64,000 nt of DNA from an uncultured Clostridia bacterium (GTDB lineage: Bacteria > Bacillota > Clostridia > Christensenellales > Borkfalkiaceae), in contig CANQWN010000006.1 in NCBI GenBank assembly GCA_947627575.1, forward strand, positions 1 to 64,000, given 5' to 3'. Below, piece after piece: positions 1 to 7,960 of the stretch. The notes beneath the pieces are model-generated. The model saw nothing but the letters and a program-made list of their open reading frames with translations. It did not search any database and was not told the DNA's origin. Numbering within the stretch: position 1 is the stretch's first letter; the number at the start of each line of letters is the position of its first letter. The position numbers were made by a program, and so were the translations under genes.

Positions 1-100
1 GAGCCCTGTACAATACAGAACTCATTCTCAAATCTGATTATTAAATTTTTGTCCAAACTTTGGGGTTCACTTCACTTGCCCCGTTTTTTTTATTTTGCTA

Positions 101-129
101 TTGAAAAATCCGACGATATGTTATATAAT
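101..129 (+). promoter_or_regulatory. SigA-type promoter of the EF-G-like gene
   Basis: TTGAAA at 101-106 and TATAAT at 124-129 are separated by 17 bp. Transcription would start near 136, giving a leader of about 36 nt that contains the AAGGGTG ribosome site before the ATG at 172. Seen directly; activity is inferred. Confidence 0.7.
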
Positions 130-171
130 GTTGGAAAAGCCGCTTGAAAGCGGAACGATAAGGGTGAAATT

Positions 172-2229
172 ATGAATATAACCGCAAAGGACATCAGAAA
201 CGTCGCCGTGATAGGTCACAGCGGCGAGGGCAAGACCACATTGTGCGAGGCTATGCTTTTCAACGGCGGCGCCTGCGACAGAATGGGCAAGGTGACGGAC
301 GGCACCACGGTAATGGACTATGACGAGCTGGAAAAGCAAAAGGGCTTTTCCGCCTACGCTTCGGTTGCGTATCTCGTCTGGAAAGGGGTAAAGATAAACC
401 TTTTGGATTTACCCGGCTTTTACGATTTCGAGGGCGAACGCAACGAGGGGCTTGCCGCCTGCGGCGCGGCGGTGCTTGTAATCGGCGCAAACGGCGTTAT
501 CCCCATAGGCGCCGAAACTGTTGTAAATCATTGCCTGCGCCTTGAAAAGCCGCTTGTAATATTTATAAACGGTATGGATAAGCCCAACGCCGACTACGCC
601 GGCACGGTGCGCGCCCTGCGCGAAAAGTACGCGGGCAAGCTCGCCCCCATACAGATACCCATTATGAACGATGGCAAGATGACGGGATACGTAAACGCCA
701 TACAGGAAAAGGCGTACAAATTCTCGTCCACCGGTCCGCAGGAAATCCCCGTGCCCGACAGCCTTAAAGCGCAGATGGACGAAATGCAGGACGGGCTTAT
801 GGAATCCGCCGCGGAAAACGACGAAAATCTGTTGGATAAATATTTTGAAAAGGGCGCGCTTACAAAAGAGGACACCGTCTACGGCATACGCAAGGGCATT
901 GCCACGGGCGGCGTAATCCCCGTTATGGCGGGTAGCGCGTTGCAGAACAAGGGCGTTATAAACCTGCTGGACGAAATAGTCCGCTATATGCCCACCGCAA
1001 ACGAGCGTAAAAATTCCATTGCCACGGACTACACCGTGGACGAAGTTGTAAACGTTTCCTGCGAGGAGGACGGACCTTTCGCCGCGCAGGTGTTCAAAAC
1101 GGTGTTCGATCCGTTTACGGGCAAACTTAACTATATCAAAATTTTCCGCGGCAGACTTAAATCCGGAATGACGGTATACAACGCCGTAAAGGGCAAGGAA
1201 GAGAGGATAGGGCAGATATTTATGTTGCGCGGCAAAAAGTGCGAGCTTGTGCCCGAACTTACCGCGGGCGACATAGGCGCCGTGAACAAACTTTCCTGCA
1301 CGGATACAAACGATACGCTTTGCGCCGTAGGCACAAACCTCGTTTTCGACCAGATTCACTTCCCCAAGCCCATGCTTTCGTTGGCGGTGCGCGCCGCGGT
1401 TAAGGGCGACGAGGACAAGATATTCAGCGGCTTTTCAAAGATGTGCGAGGAAGATTACACTTTCTCCGTCGAAAAGCGCGCCGAAACGGGCGAAATGGTT
1501 ATAAGCGGGCAGGGCGAAACCCACCTCGAACTTTTGGCTAAAAAACTTAAACAGCGTTACGGCGTGGACGTAATTCTTTCCGAACCCGCCATACCCTACC
1601 GCGAGACGATACGAAAAACTTCCGTGGCGGAGGGCAAGCACAAAAAGCAGACGGGCGGACACGGACAGTACGGGCACTGCAAAGTGCGCTTTGAACCCTG
1701 CGAAGCCGATTTTGAATTCGGCGACGAAGTTGTGGGCGGCGCGGTGCCCCGCCAATATATCCCCGCGGTGGAAAAGGGGCTTAAAGAATGTATGTCCCGC
1801 GGGGTGCTTGCCGATTATCCCGTAATAGGCGTGCGCGCGGTGCTTTTCGACGGCAGTTATCACGACGTGGATTCGTCCGAAATGGCGTTTAAAGCGGCTG
1901 CCGCGCTGGCGTTCAAGGAGGGCATAAAAAACGCCTCTCCCGTGCTTATGGAACCGGTGCATAAACTTAAAGTAAGCGTTCCCGCAGAGTATTTGGGCGC
2001 GGTTATGGGCGATATAAGCAAGCGCCGCGGCAGGATAATAGAGACGTTGCAGGAGGGCGAAAACAGCATGATAGCGGCGGAAGTACCCCTTTCCGAAATA
2101 GCCAAATACGCCACGGATCTCCGCGCGCTTACGCGCGGACAGGGCAGGTATTCCACCGAATTCGTCCGCTATGAGGACGTGCCTCCGCAGTTGGCGGAAA
2201 AGATCATAAAGGAAGCGCACGGAAACTGA
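172..2229 (+). CDS. Elongation factor G-like GTPase (EF-G paralogue)
   Basis: This 685-residue translational GTPase has an EF-G layout: N-terminal G domain, domain II near residues 300-380, then the III-IV-V region with the C-terminal EF-G domain V signature around residues 590-660. The P-loop is GHSGEGKT near residue 15 and the G3 motif is DLPG. The G4 position reads NGMD where the usual motif is NKxD, and the G2/effector segment differs from canonical FusA. These changes are typical of the EF-G-like paralogue family rather than the essential factor. TetM-type ribosome protection is possible but nothing specific supports it. The role is probably ribosome-associated; the exact function of this subfamily is not settled. 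It is probably co-transcribed with the serine dehydratase gene 35 nt downstream. Confidence 0.9.
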   Translation: MNITAKDIRNVAVIGHSGEGKTTLCEAMLFNGGACDRMGKVTDGTTVMDYDELEKQKGFSAYASVAYLVWKGVKINLLDLPGFYDFEGERNEGLAACGAAVLVIGANGVIPIGAETVVNHCLRLEKPLVIFINGMDKPNADYAGTVRALREKYAGKLAPIQIPIMNDGKMTGYVNAIQEKAYKFSSTGPQEIPVPDSLKAQMDEMQDGLMESAAENDENLLDKYFEKGALTKEDTVYGIRKGIATGGVIPVMAGSALQNKGVINLLDEIVRYMPTANERKNSIATDYTVDEVVNVSCEEDGPFAAQVFKTVFDPFTGKLNYIKIFRGRLKSGMTVYNAVKGKEERIGQIFMLRGKKCELVPELTAGDIGAVNKLSCTDTNDTLCAVGTNLVFDQIHFPKPMLSLAVRAAVKGDEDKIFSGFSKMCEEDYTFSVEKRAETGEMVISGQGETHLELLAKKLKQRYGVDVILSEPAIPYRETIRKTSVAEGKHKKQTGGHGQYGHCKVRFEPCEADFEFGDEVVGGAVPRQYIPAVEKGLKECMSRGVLADYPVIGVRAVLFDGSYHDVDSSEMAFKAAAALAFKEGIKNASPVLMEPVHKLKVSVPAEYLGAVMGDISKRRGRIIETLQEGENSMIAAEVPLSEIAKYATDLRALTRGQGRYSTEFVRYEDVPPQLAEKIIKEAHGN

Positions 2230-2264
2230 TTTAACGCGGCGTTTGCCGTAAGGACATATTCTTT

Positions 2265-3491
2265 ATGCAATCTTTAAAAGAACTTTACAAAATAGGCAGG
2301 GGACCTTCCAGCTCGCATACAATGGGGCCGGAGCGCGCCATAAAAATTCTGCGCGCCCGCTATCCCAAAGGCAACGCATATAAAGTTACGCTGTACGGTT
2401 CGCTTGCAATGACGGGCAAAGGGCACGGTACGGACAGGGTAATCAAAAAGACCGCAAGTCCCGCCTCGTGCGAGGTGGTGTTCGATACCCAAACGCCCTG
2501 TACCGTCCATCCCAACACGATGGACGTGGAAATATATCACGACGGCGAGTTGCTTGTAAACCAGCGCGTATACAGCGTAGGCGGCGGCTCCGTCGCGTTC
2601 GAGGGCGTGCCGGAGGACAGCCAACAGCCCCCGCGGGAAGTTTACGCGCTTCACTCGTTTACCGATATTGCCCGCTATTGCAGTTCACGCAATATACGTC
2701 TGTGGCAATACGCCGTAGAGTGCGAGGGCGGGGAAATTTTGGATTACCTCGAACATATCTGGGCGCAGATGCAAAAGACCATACGCGAGGGGTTGACCGT
2801 TTCGGGCGTGTTGCCCGGCGGGTTGGGCACAAAGCGCCGCGCGCAATATCTGTATAACCAGCGGCACATAGACGAATCCGCGCAGACGCGCGAAAACAGA
2901 ATGGTATGTTCCTACGCTTTCGCCGTCGGGGAGCAGAACGCTTCGGGCGGAACGGTAGTTACGGCGCCCACGTGCGGCGCAAGCGGCGTAGTTCCCGCAG
3001 TGCTTAAATATATGCAGGAAACGCGGGGCTTTTCGGACGAGGAAATTGTCCGCGCGCTTGCAACGGGCGGCATAATAGGCAATATAATAAAGCAAAACGC
3101 CTCTATAAGCGGCGCCGAATGCGGCTGTCAGGCGGAAATAGGTTCGGCTTGTTCGATGGCTGCCGCCGCGCTTGCAGAGCTGTTCGGAATGGGTTTGGGG
3201 CAGATAGAGTACGCCGCCGAAGTTGCTATGGAACATCACCTCGGGTTGACCTGCGACCCCGTAGCGGGGCTGGTGCAGATCCCCTGTATAGAGCGCAACG
3301 CCGTCGCCGCAATGCGCGCGATAAACGCGCTTTCGCTGGCGGATTTCCTTTCTGAAACGCGTAAAATCAGCTTCGACCTCGTTGTGCAGACGATGTACAA
3401 CACGGGCAGGGACCTTTTGAACGGCTATCGCGAAACTTCCTCCGGCGGACTTGCCAAATATTATAAGCCCATCGCAAAGAAGAAAAAATAA
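2265..3491 (+). CDS. sdaA: L-serine ammonia-lyase, single-chain, iron-sulfur dependent
   Basis: The enzyme deaminates L-serine to pyruvate and ammonia. The 408-residue chain carries the N-terminal beta-domain signature GPSSSHTMGP at residues 13-22 and the C-terminal alpha domain with APTCGASG near residue 235. Three cysteines placed as expected for a [4Fe-4S] cluster lie near residues 295 (ACSMAAAA), 329 (CDPVAGL) and 341 (CIERN). It is slightly shorter than the roughly 450-residue E. coli SdaA, but no catalytic block is missing. An AAGGA site lies about 11 nt before the ATG, which is rather far. A strong bidirectional terminator follows at once. Cytoplasmic and oxygen-sensitive by family. 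Confidence 0.93.
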   Translation: MQSLKELYKIGRGPSSSHTMGPERAIKILRARYPKGNAYKVTLYGSLAMTGKGHGTDRVIKKTASPASCEVVFDTQTPCTVHPNTMDVEIYHDGELLVNQRVYSVGGGSVAFEGVPEDSQQPPREVYALHSFTDIARYCSSRNIRLWQYAVECEGGEILDYLEHIWAQMQKTIREGLTVSGVLPGGLGTKRRAQYLYNQRHIDESAQTRENRMVCSYAFAVGEQNASGGTVVTAPTCGASGVVPAVLKYMQETRGFSDEEIVRALATGGIIGNIIKQNASISGAECGCQAEIGSACSMAAAALAELFGMGLGQIEYAAEVAMEHHLGLTCDPVAGLVQIPCIERNAVAAMRAINALSLADFLSETRKISFDLVVQTMYNTGRDLLNGYRETSSGGLAKYYKPIAKKKK

Positions 3492-3495
3492 CAGC

Positions 3496-3527
3496 AAAAA
3501 ACCCGCCGCAACTGCGGCGGGTTTTCA
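3496..3527. terminator. Bidirectional rho-independent terminator
   Basis: A perfect 10-bp stem (AACCCGCCGC at 3500-3509 with its complement at 3514-3523) has a 4-nt loop, with A residues on the left and T residues on the right. It lies between the convergent sdaA and lipoprotein genes and can serve both. Confidence 0.85.
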
Positions 3528-3548
3528 ATATATGTTGCGTTTTTCGGG

Positions 3549-4697
3549 TTATTGCGGGTTTTCCGCTTCGCCCGCCCAAAGGGTGCTGTCCACTGCGGAA
3601 AGCGTGTAGTTAAGCACGCCCAACGAGAAGGTAAGGGGGACGGAAATTTTAACCGGCGTACTGCGGGATACGTTGTTTGCGGCGTCCGCAACGGCGGCGT
3701 ACCAATATGTGGCTGCGGGCCCCGGCATAGAGGCGGTGTGCCTTACCGTGGCTGTAACCGTGTTCAGTTCGTCGTCGCCTTCAAGCAGACCCGCTCCGCG
3801 CATCACGTCGGAAATTTTGGATTTTTCGTCCTCCGTAAGCGCGGTGTTGCCGCCGCTTATTGTGTAGTCGGCATATCCTCCGGCGAAACCGTTGAAGATA
3901 TTTATTGCCGAGGAGGAGCCGTCTGAAAGTTTCATCGAACGGAGAACTACGTCCATCGCGCTGTTGTCGAACAGGGAATTGTTTGTTTTATGCAGATTTG
4001 TATATCTGTTTTGCGTTCTTTCGCCGTCGGTTGCCCTGTCGGTACCGTAAACCGTCGCTTCGGTGCAGTAATAGTTATAGTAAGTTTCGTACAGCACGTC
4101 CACTTTTACGTAAGTGCCGTCCAGATTAGTTGCCTGCGCCGCTTCCGGAATATAGTTCACAACGTCCTGTTTTGCGTATACGGGTTGCAGATTTTGCCCC
4201 GCGGAACGGAACCACGATTCCGTAACTATATCTATTTTGAAAGTATCGGTGTTTTCCTCGCCGCGGGTGTACTGAACGTCCGCGGTGAATTCCGTCTTAT
4301 AGAAGTACAGCCATTCCGTATTCACTTTTTCGTCGGCATAATTTTCGGGGATGCCTGCGGCAGTCCAATCGTATTCGGCGCCGTAAAAGGACGTCTTGTA
4401 CTTTCCGTTTGCATAGTTTACGGAATAGCTTGAGTTTGCGCCGTCCTCCATCTGCACGTCGAAAACAAGTTCTTCCCCGCTGAATTTTTCGTTGCCCTGC
4501 CTGAACGAGGGCTGTATGCCCTTGTAGTAAGTATCGGTATACCAGTTGGAAGAAGTAAGCGTAACGTTTTTGGCGGTATTTCCGCAACCGTTGCAGCTGT
4601 TGCAACCTCCGCAGCTGAAACATCCGCCGCAACCCGCAAGCACAACCGAACAGCCCGCGGCAAGCAAAATAGCGCCAAGACCCTTGAATTTTTTCAT
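3549..4697 (-). CDS. Cysteine-rich lipoprotein of unknown function
   Basis: I do not recognise the family. The start at 4697 is preferred over the upstream in-frame ATG at 4730 because AAGGAA lies just before it, the encoded signal peptide begins MKKFKG, and 4730 falls inside the -10 box. The 382-residue product has a hydrophobic segment and a lipobox (VLAGC), so it should be a membrane-anchored surface lipoprotein. The lipidated cysteine opens a striking run of six cysteines spaced every third residue (CGGCFSCGGCNSCNGC). The rest is Tyr/Thr/Asn-rich and looks beta-rich, without a domain I can name. It has its own promoter (4730-4758) and is divergent from addB. Confidence 0.8.
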   Translation of the reverse strand: MKKFKGLGAILLAAGCSVVLAGCGGCFSCGGCNSCNGCGNTAKNVTLTSSNWYTDTYYKGIQPSFRQGNEKFSGEELVFDVQMEDGANSSYSVNYANGKYKTSFYGAEYDWTAAGIPENYADEKVNTEWLYFYKTEFTADVQYTRGEENTDTFKIDIVTESWFRSAGQNLQPVYAKQDVVNYIPEAAQATNLDGTYVKVDVLYETYYNYYCTEATVYGTDRATDGERTQNRYTNLHKTNNSLFDNSAMDVVLRSMKLSDGSSSAINIFNGFAGGYADYTISGGNTALTEDEKSKISDVMRGAGLLEGDDELNTVTATVRHTASMPGPAATYWYAAVADAANNVSRSTPVKISVPLTFSLGVLNYTLSAVDSTLWAGEAENPQ

Positions 4698-4729
4698 AAA
4701 TTTCCTTATTTCTAACAGAATACTTTTCA

Positions 4730-4758
4730 ATTATAGCACATTATTTCATAATTGTAAA
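4730..4758 (-). promoter_or_regulatory. Promoter of the cysteine-rich lipoprotein gene
   Basis: Read on the minus strand, TTTACA (4753-4758) and TATAAT (4730-4735) are separated by 17 bp. The start site would fall near 4723, about 26 nt before the ATG at 4697. Confidence 0.7.
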
Positions 4759-4798
4759 AACTTTTATGCCCAAAATCTTTAAAATTTGCCGCGAGGTA

Positions 4799-4807
4799 TG
4801 ATATAAT
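4799..4807 (+). promoter_or_regulatory. Extended -10 promoter of addBA
   Basis: TGATATAAT is a perfect extended -10 element. The expected transcription start, 7 nt after the box, coincides with the ATG at 4814, so the addB message may be leaderless. No good -35 is visible, which is usual for extended -10 promoters. Confidence 0.6.
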
Positions 4808-4813
4808 AAACTT

Positions 4814-7800
4814 ATGATTTGCGCAATATGTTGCCCCGCGCTTTCTTCGGCGCTTAAACGTCTTAAAAAAATAGTAGCCGAAAACGAGCGCACGGGCAAA
4901 ACCACGCTTATATTTTGCGAGGACAGGCTTACTCTCGCCGCCGAACGTACGGTATGTTCCGCCGTGGGCGGCACTTTTTCCACGTCCGTCTACACCTTTG
5001 CGCGCTTCCTTTCCGCCTGCCGCGGCAAGCGTGAGGATATGCTGTCCGCGCAGGGTTCGGCTATGGCGATAAGGCGGCTTATAGAGGAAAACAGGGGCAA
5101 GTTAAAGCTGTTCGGCAGGCTTTCGGCGGCTTCCGCCGCGCAGGCTGTGTACGATACCATCGCCCTTTTTATAGCTTCCGGCGTCACCCCGGAACAGGTT
5201 TCCGCCGCCGCGGCGCAGGGTATGCTTGTGGATAAACTGCACGACCTCGCCCTGCTGTATTCGGGCTATATCGAGTATCTTTCGGCGTGCGGCAAGACGG
5301 ATAGGAACCGCCTTTTAAAGCAGTTGCCTTCCGAAATTTCCGCAAGCGAACAAATCCGCTCGTCCGAAGTGATTTTCCTCGCCTACCAATCGTTCACGCG
5401 CTCCGCGCTGGATTGCGTGCGCGCGGCTTTCGGCGCGGCAAAATCGGTTATGGGCGTGTTTGTGGGCGGAGAAAGCGCGTTTTACGTAAACGAAGCCCAT
5501 TCGGCGTTTGTGGACGCGGCGGAAGAATACGGCGGCGCGGTTACGCAAAAGGCGGAAAGCGACCTTGTGCCCGAAGCGGAATTGTTGCGCGTTTCGCTGT
5601 TCGACCCCGTAATTTTCCACAGGGCAAAACCCGCGCCTTGCAAGCGAGTGCATATCATAGAGGCGGCGGACGAAGAAGAGGAACTTGAATTTATCGCCGC
5701 ATACATAAAAAAACACGTTTTGGGCGACGGGTTGCGCTACGTTCAGATTTCCGTACTGTTGCCCGACCTGCAATCGGCGGAAAGGCGGCTGGCGCGGGTG
5801 TTCGCGCAATACCGCATACCGTATTATGCGGACAAGAGGATAAAACTTAACGAACATCCCCTGTGCGCGTTTGTGTTAAGCTGGCTGGGCTGCGTGCTTT
5901 CCGGCTGTTCGTTGAGGGATACCGAGGGGGTAATCGCTTCGCCCCTGTTCCCCGCCTTGCGGGAAGATAAGGATAAATACCGCAACTACGCTTTGCGCTT
6001 CGCGCATTACCGCGGCGGAATAAAGAGAGAGCCGAACAGGGAAAAAGTTGAAAGTTGCGGATATGATTACGACGCTGTACAACGCGTAAGGGAAACTTTT
6101 TTAAAGTGCCTTAAACAGTTGCCCGAAAGGGGCGGCCCCGCCGCGGTGTGCGCGGGGATAAAAAAACTGCTTGTAACGGCGGGCGTGGAGGATACGCTTA
6201 AAGGAATGGCGGAAAAATTCCGCGATACCCATCCCGTGCAGGCGCAATTCAGCGCGCGCGCACAGGAAGCGTTTCTCGCCGTTCTCGACGAGGCGGAAAG
6301 CATTGCCGGGGATTCGGCTATGCCCCTCGCGGAATTCGTCAAAATTTTAAAAAGCGGTATGGCGGCTTCTGAAATTTCCCTCATCCCGCCCAAAGCGGAC
6401 GCGGTATTCGTAAGCGATTGCGCCGCAACCGAAAATTTGGGCAGCAAGATAGTTTTCGCCGCGCGTATGACGGGCGACGTGCCGGGCGCGGGGGACGATA
6501 CCGCCCTGCTTACCGACAGGGAAATAACCGCGCTGGAAGAGGCGGGCGTGCTTATAACGCCCAAAATCAGGCAGGTGAACGCCCGCCGCCGCGAAATTAC
6601 CGCGCTTAACGTCTGCGCGTTTGAAAATCACCTGTATTTAAGTTACCCCGTGCGGCTTTGCGGCGAGGAGTGCGGGCGGAGCGAAATCATATCCTACGCT
6701 TCCGCGCTGTTTGCCGCCCCGTCCGGCGGAAATCTCGCCCCGGTAAGCTGTAAGCGGCTTGAACGCTACCCGGGGCTTATCCCGTACTATTGCAGTGAAA
6801 AACAGCCCGCTTTAAAGCGGCTTAACGGCGGCGGGGCGTTGCCCGAAAGCGCCGTTTCCGCAATATATTCGGTACTTTCCGCCCACGGTTACGGGGACGA
6901 GGCGGAAGCCGCGCTTAACCCCGTAGGCGTAAGCAACATAACCGTGGGCAAAAATCTGTTCGCCGCGTACGGCAGCGTTTCGCCCACCGCGCTGGAAAAC
7001 TACTTCTCCTGCCCGTACAAGTCCTTTATGCAAAACGGGCTTAAATTGCAGGAAAGGGAGGAGCAGACTTTGCGCGTGGTTGACGTGGGCAACTTCATAC
7101 ACGCGGTGCTTTGCGAAATTGCGCCCGCGGCAAAACTGTTCGCCTCCCGCGAAGAGGCGTGCGCCCGCGCCGCGGAAACAGCCGAAAAACTTTTAACCAC
7201 GCCCTTATATTCCCCGCTTACCGAAAGCGGCGGAGGCAGATACGCGGCAAGCCGCCTCGTAAGCGAAGCCCGCGAAATATGCGGGGGCGTGTACGAACAG
7301 CTTTGCAATTCCGGGTTCGCCGTGGAAAACACCGAAAAGCCCTTTGAAATTTACCTTGCCGACGGACTTAAACTTTACGGCAAGATAGACAGGGTGGACG
7401 CGTGCGGCGATATGGTGCGGGTTATAGATTACAAGACGGGCACGATAGACAGCTCCGCGGCGAAGTACTATATGGGGCTTAAATTACAGCTTCCGCTTTA
7501 TCTTCTTGCCGCAAGCAAGGGCAGGCGGGGCGTGGGCGCGTACTATTTCCCCGCCTCGTACGATTACCGCGAAAGCGACGCGGATAACGGCGTGTTCCGC
7601 ATGCGCGGGTTTACCGACGTCAGCAAAGAGGTGTTGCGCGCCTCCGATACTACCCTGACGGAAAGCGGAAAAAGCAAATATATATACGTAAATTCGGGCG
7701 GGAAACCGCTGGAAGGTTCGCTGTCTGCGGAAGATTTCGGCGATTTTCTCGGCTATGCCCGCCTGATAGCGCAAAGCGGCGCGGAAGAGATGTTCGCCGG

Positions 7801-7960
7801 CAATATACAGCCCTCGCCCGTGCCCGACGCGTGCAAATATTGCAGGATGGGCGGCAGTTGCGGCTTTGCCGCGGGCGAAAAGATACTGCCGCGCAAAGAA
7901 AGCGGCGTTTCCTGCGCCGATATCGCCGCGATAGTCCGCGGAGAGGGGGGTAAGAAATGA
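4814..7960 (+). CDS. addB: ATP-dependent helicase/nuclease subunit B (AddB)
   Basis: AddB is the partner of AddA in the AddAB (RecBCD-equivalent) enzyme that resects double-strand breaks for recombination. The 1048-residue protein has a UvrD-like helicase fold with a weak P-loop remnant (ERTGKTTL near residue 26). The C-terminal RecB-like nuclease contains VIDYKTG near residue 870. Cysteines in CPYKSFM (about 732) and CKYC...C (about 1006) match the positions that bind a [4Fe-4S] cluster around the AddB nuclease. The gene overlaps addA by the ATGA at 7957-7960, a sign of translational coupling. No ribosome site is visible before the ATG, in keeping with the leaderless arrangement. Confidence 0.9.
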   Translation: MICAICCPALSSALKRLKKIVAENERTGKTTLIFCEDRLTLAAERTVCSAVGGTFSTSVYTFARFLSACRGKREDMLSAQGSAMAIRRLIEENRGKLKLFGRLSAASAAQAVYDTIALFIASGVTPEQVSAAAAQGMLVDKLHDLALLYSGYIEYLSACGKTDRNRLLKQLPSEISASEQIRSSEVIFLAYQSFTRSALDCVRAAFGAAKSVMGVFVGGESAFYVNEAHSAFVDAAEEYGGAVTQKAESDLVPEAELLRVSLFDPVIFHRAKPAPCKRVHIIEAADEEEELEFIAAYIKKHVLGDGLRYVQISVLLPDLQSAERRLARVFAQYRIPYYADKRIKLNEHPLCAFVLSWLGCVLSGCSLRDTEGVIASPLFPALREDKDKYRNYALRFAHYRGGIKREPNREKVESCGYDYDAVQRVRETFLKCLKQLPERGGPAAVCAGIKKLLVTAGVEDTLKGMAEKFRDTHPVQAQFSARAQEAFLAVLDEAESIAGDSAMPLAEFVKILKSGMAASEISLIPPKADAVFVSDCAATENLGSKIVFAARMTGDVPGAGDDTALLTDREITALEEAGVLITPKIRQVNARRREITALNVCAFENHLYLSYPVRLCGEECGRSEIISYASALFAAPSGGNLAPVSCKRLERYPGLIPYYCSEKQPALKRLNGGGALPESAVSAIYSVLSAHGYGDEAEAALNPVGVSNITVGKNLFAAYGSVSPTALENYFSCPYKSFMQNGLKLQEREEQTLRVVDVGNFIHAVLCEIAPAAKLFASREEACARAAETAEKLLTTPLYSPLTESGGGRYAASRLVSEAREICGGVYEQLCNSGFAVENTEKPFEIYLADGLKLYGKIDRVDACGDMVRVIDYKTGTIDSSAAKYYMGLKLQLPLYLLAASKGRRGVGAYYFPASYDYRESDADNGVFRMRGFTDVSKEVLRASDTTLTESGKSKYIYVNSGGKPLEGSLSAEDFGDFLGYARLIAQSGAEEMFAGNIQPSPVPDACKYCRMGGSCGFAAGEKILPRKESGVSCADIAAIVRGEGGKK

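Noticed and set aside
172-2229. Tetracycline-resistance ribosomal protection protein
   Set aside because: The G-domain motifs fit the general EF-G-like paralogue family and nothing specific to TetM/TetO types was recognised.
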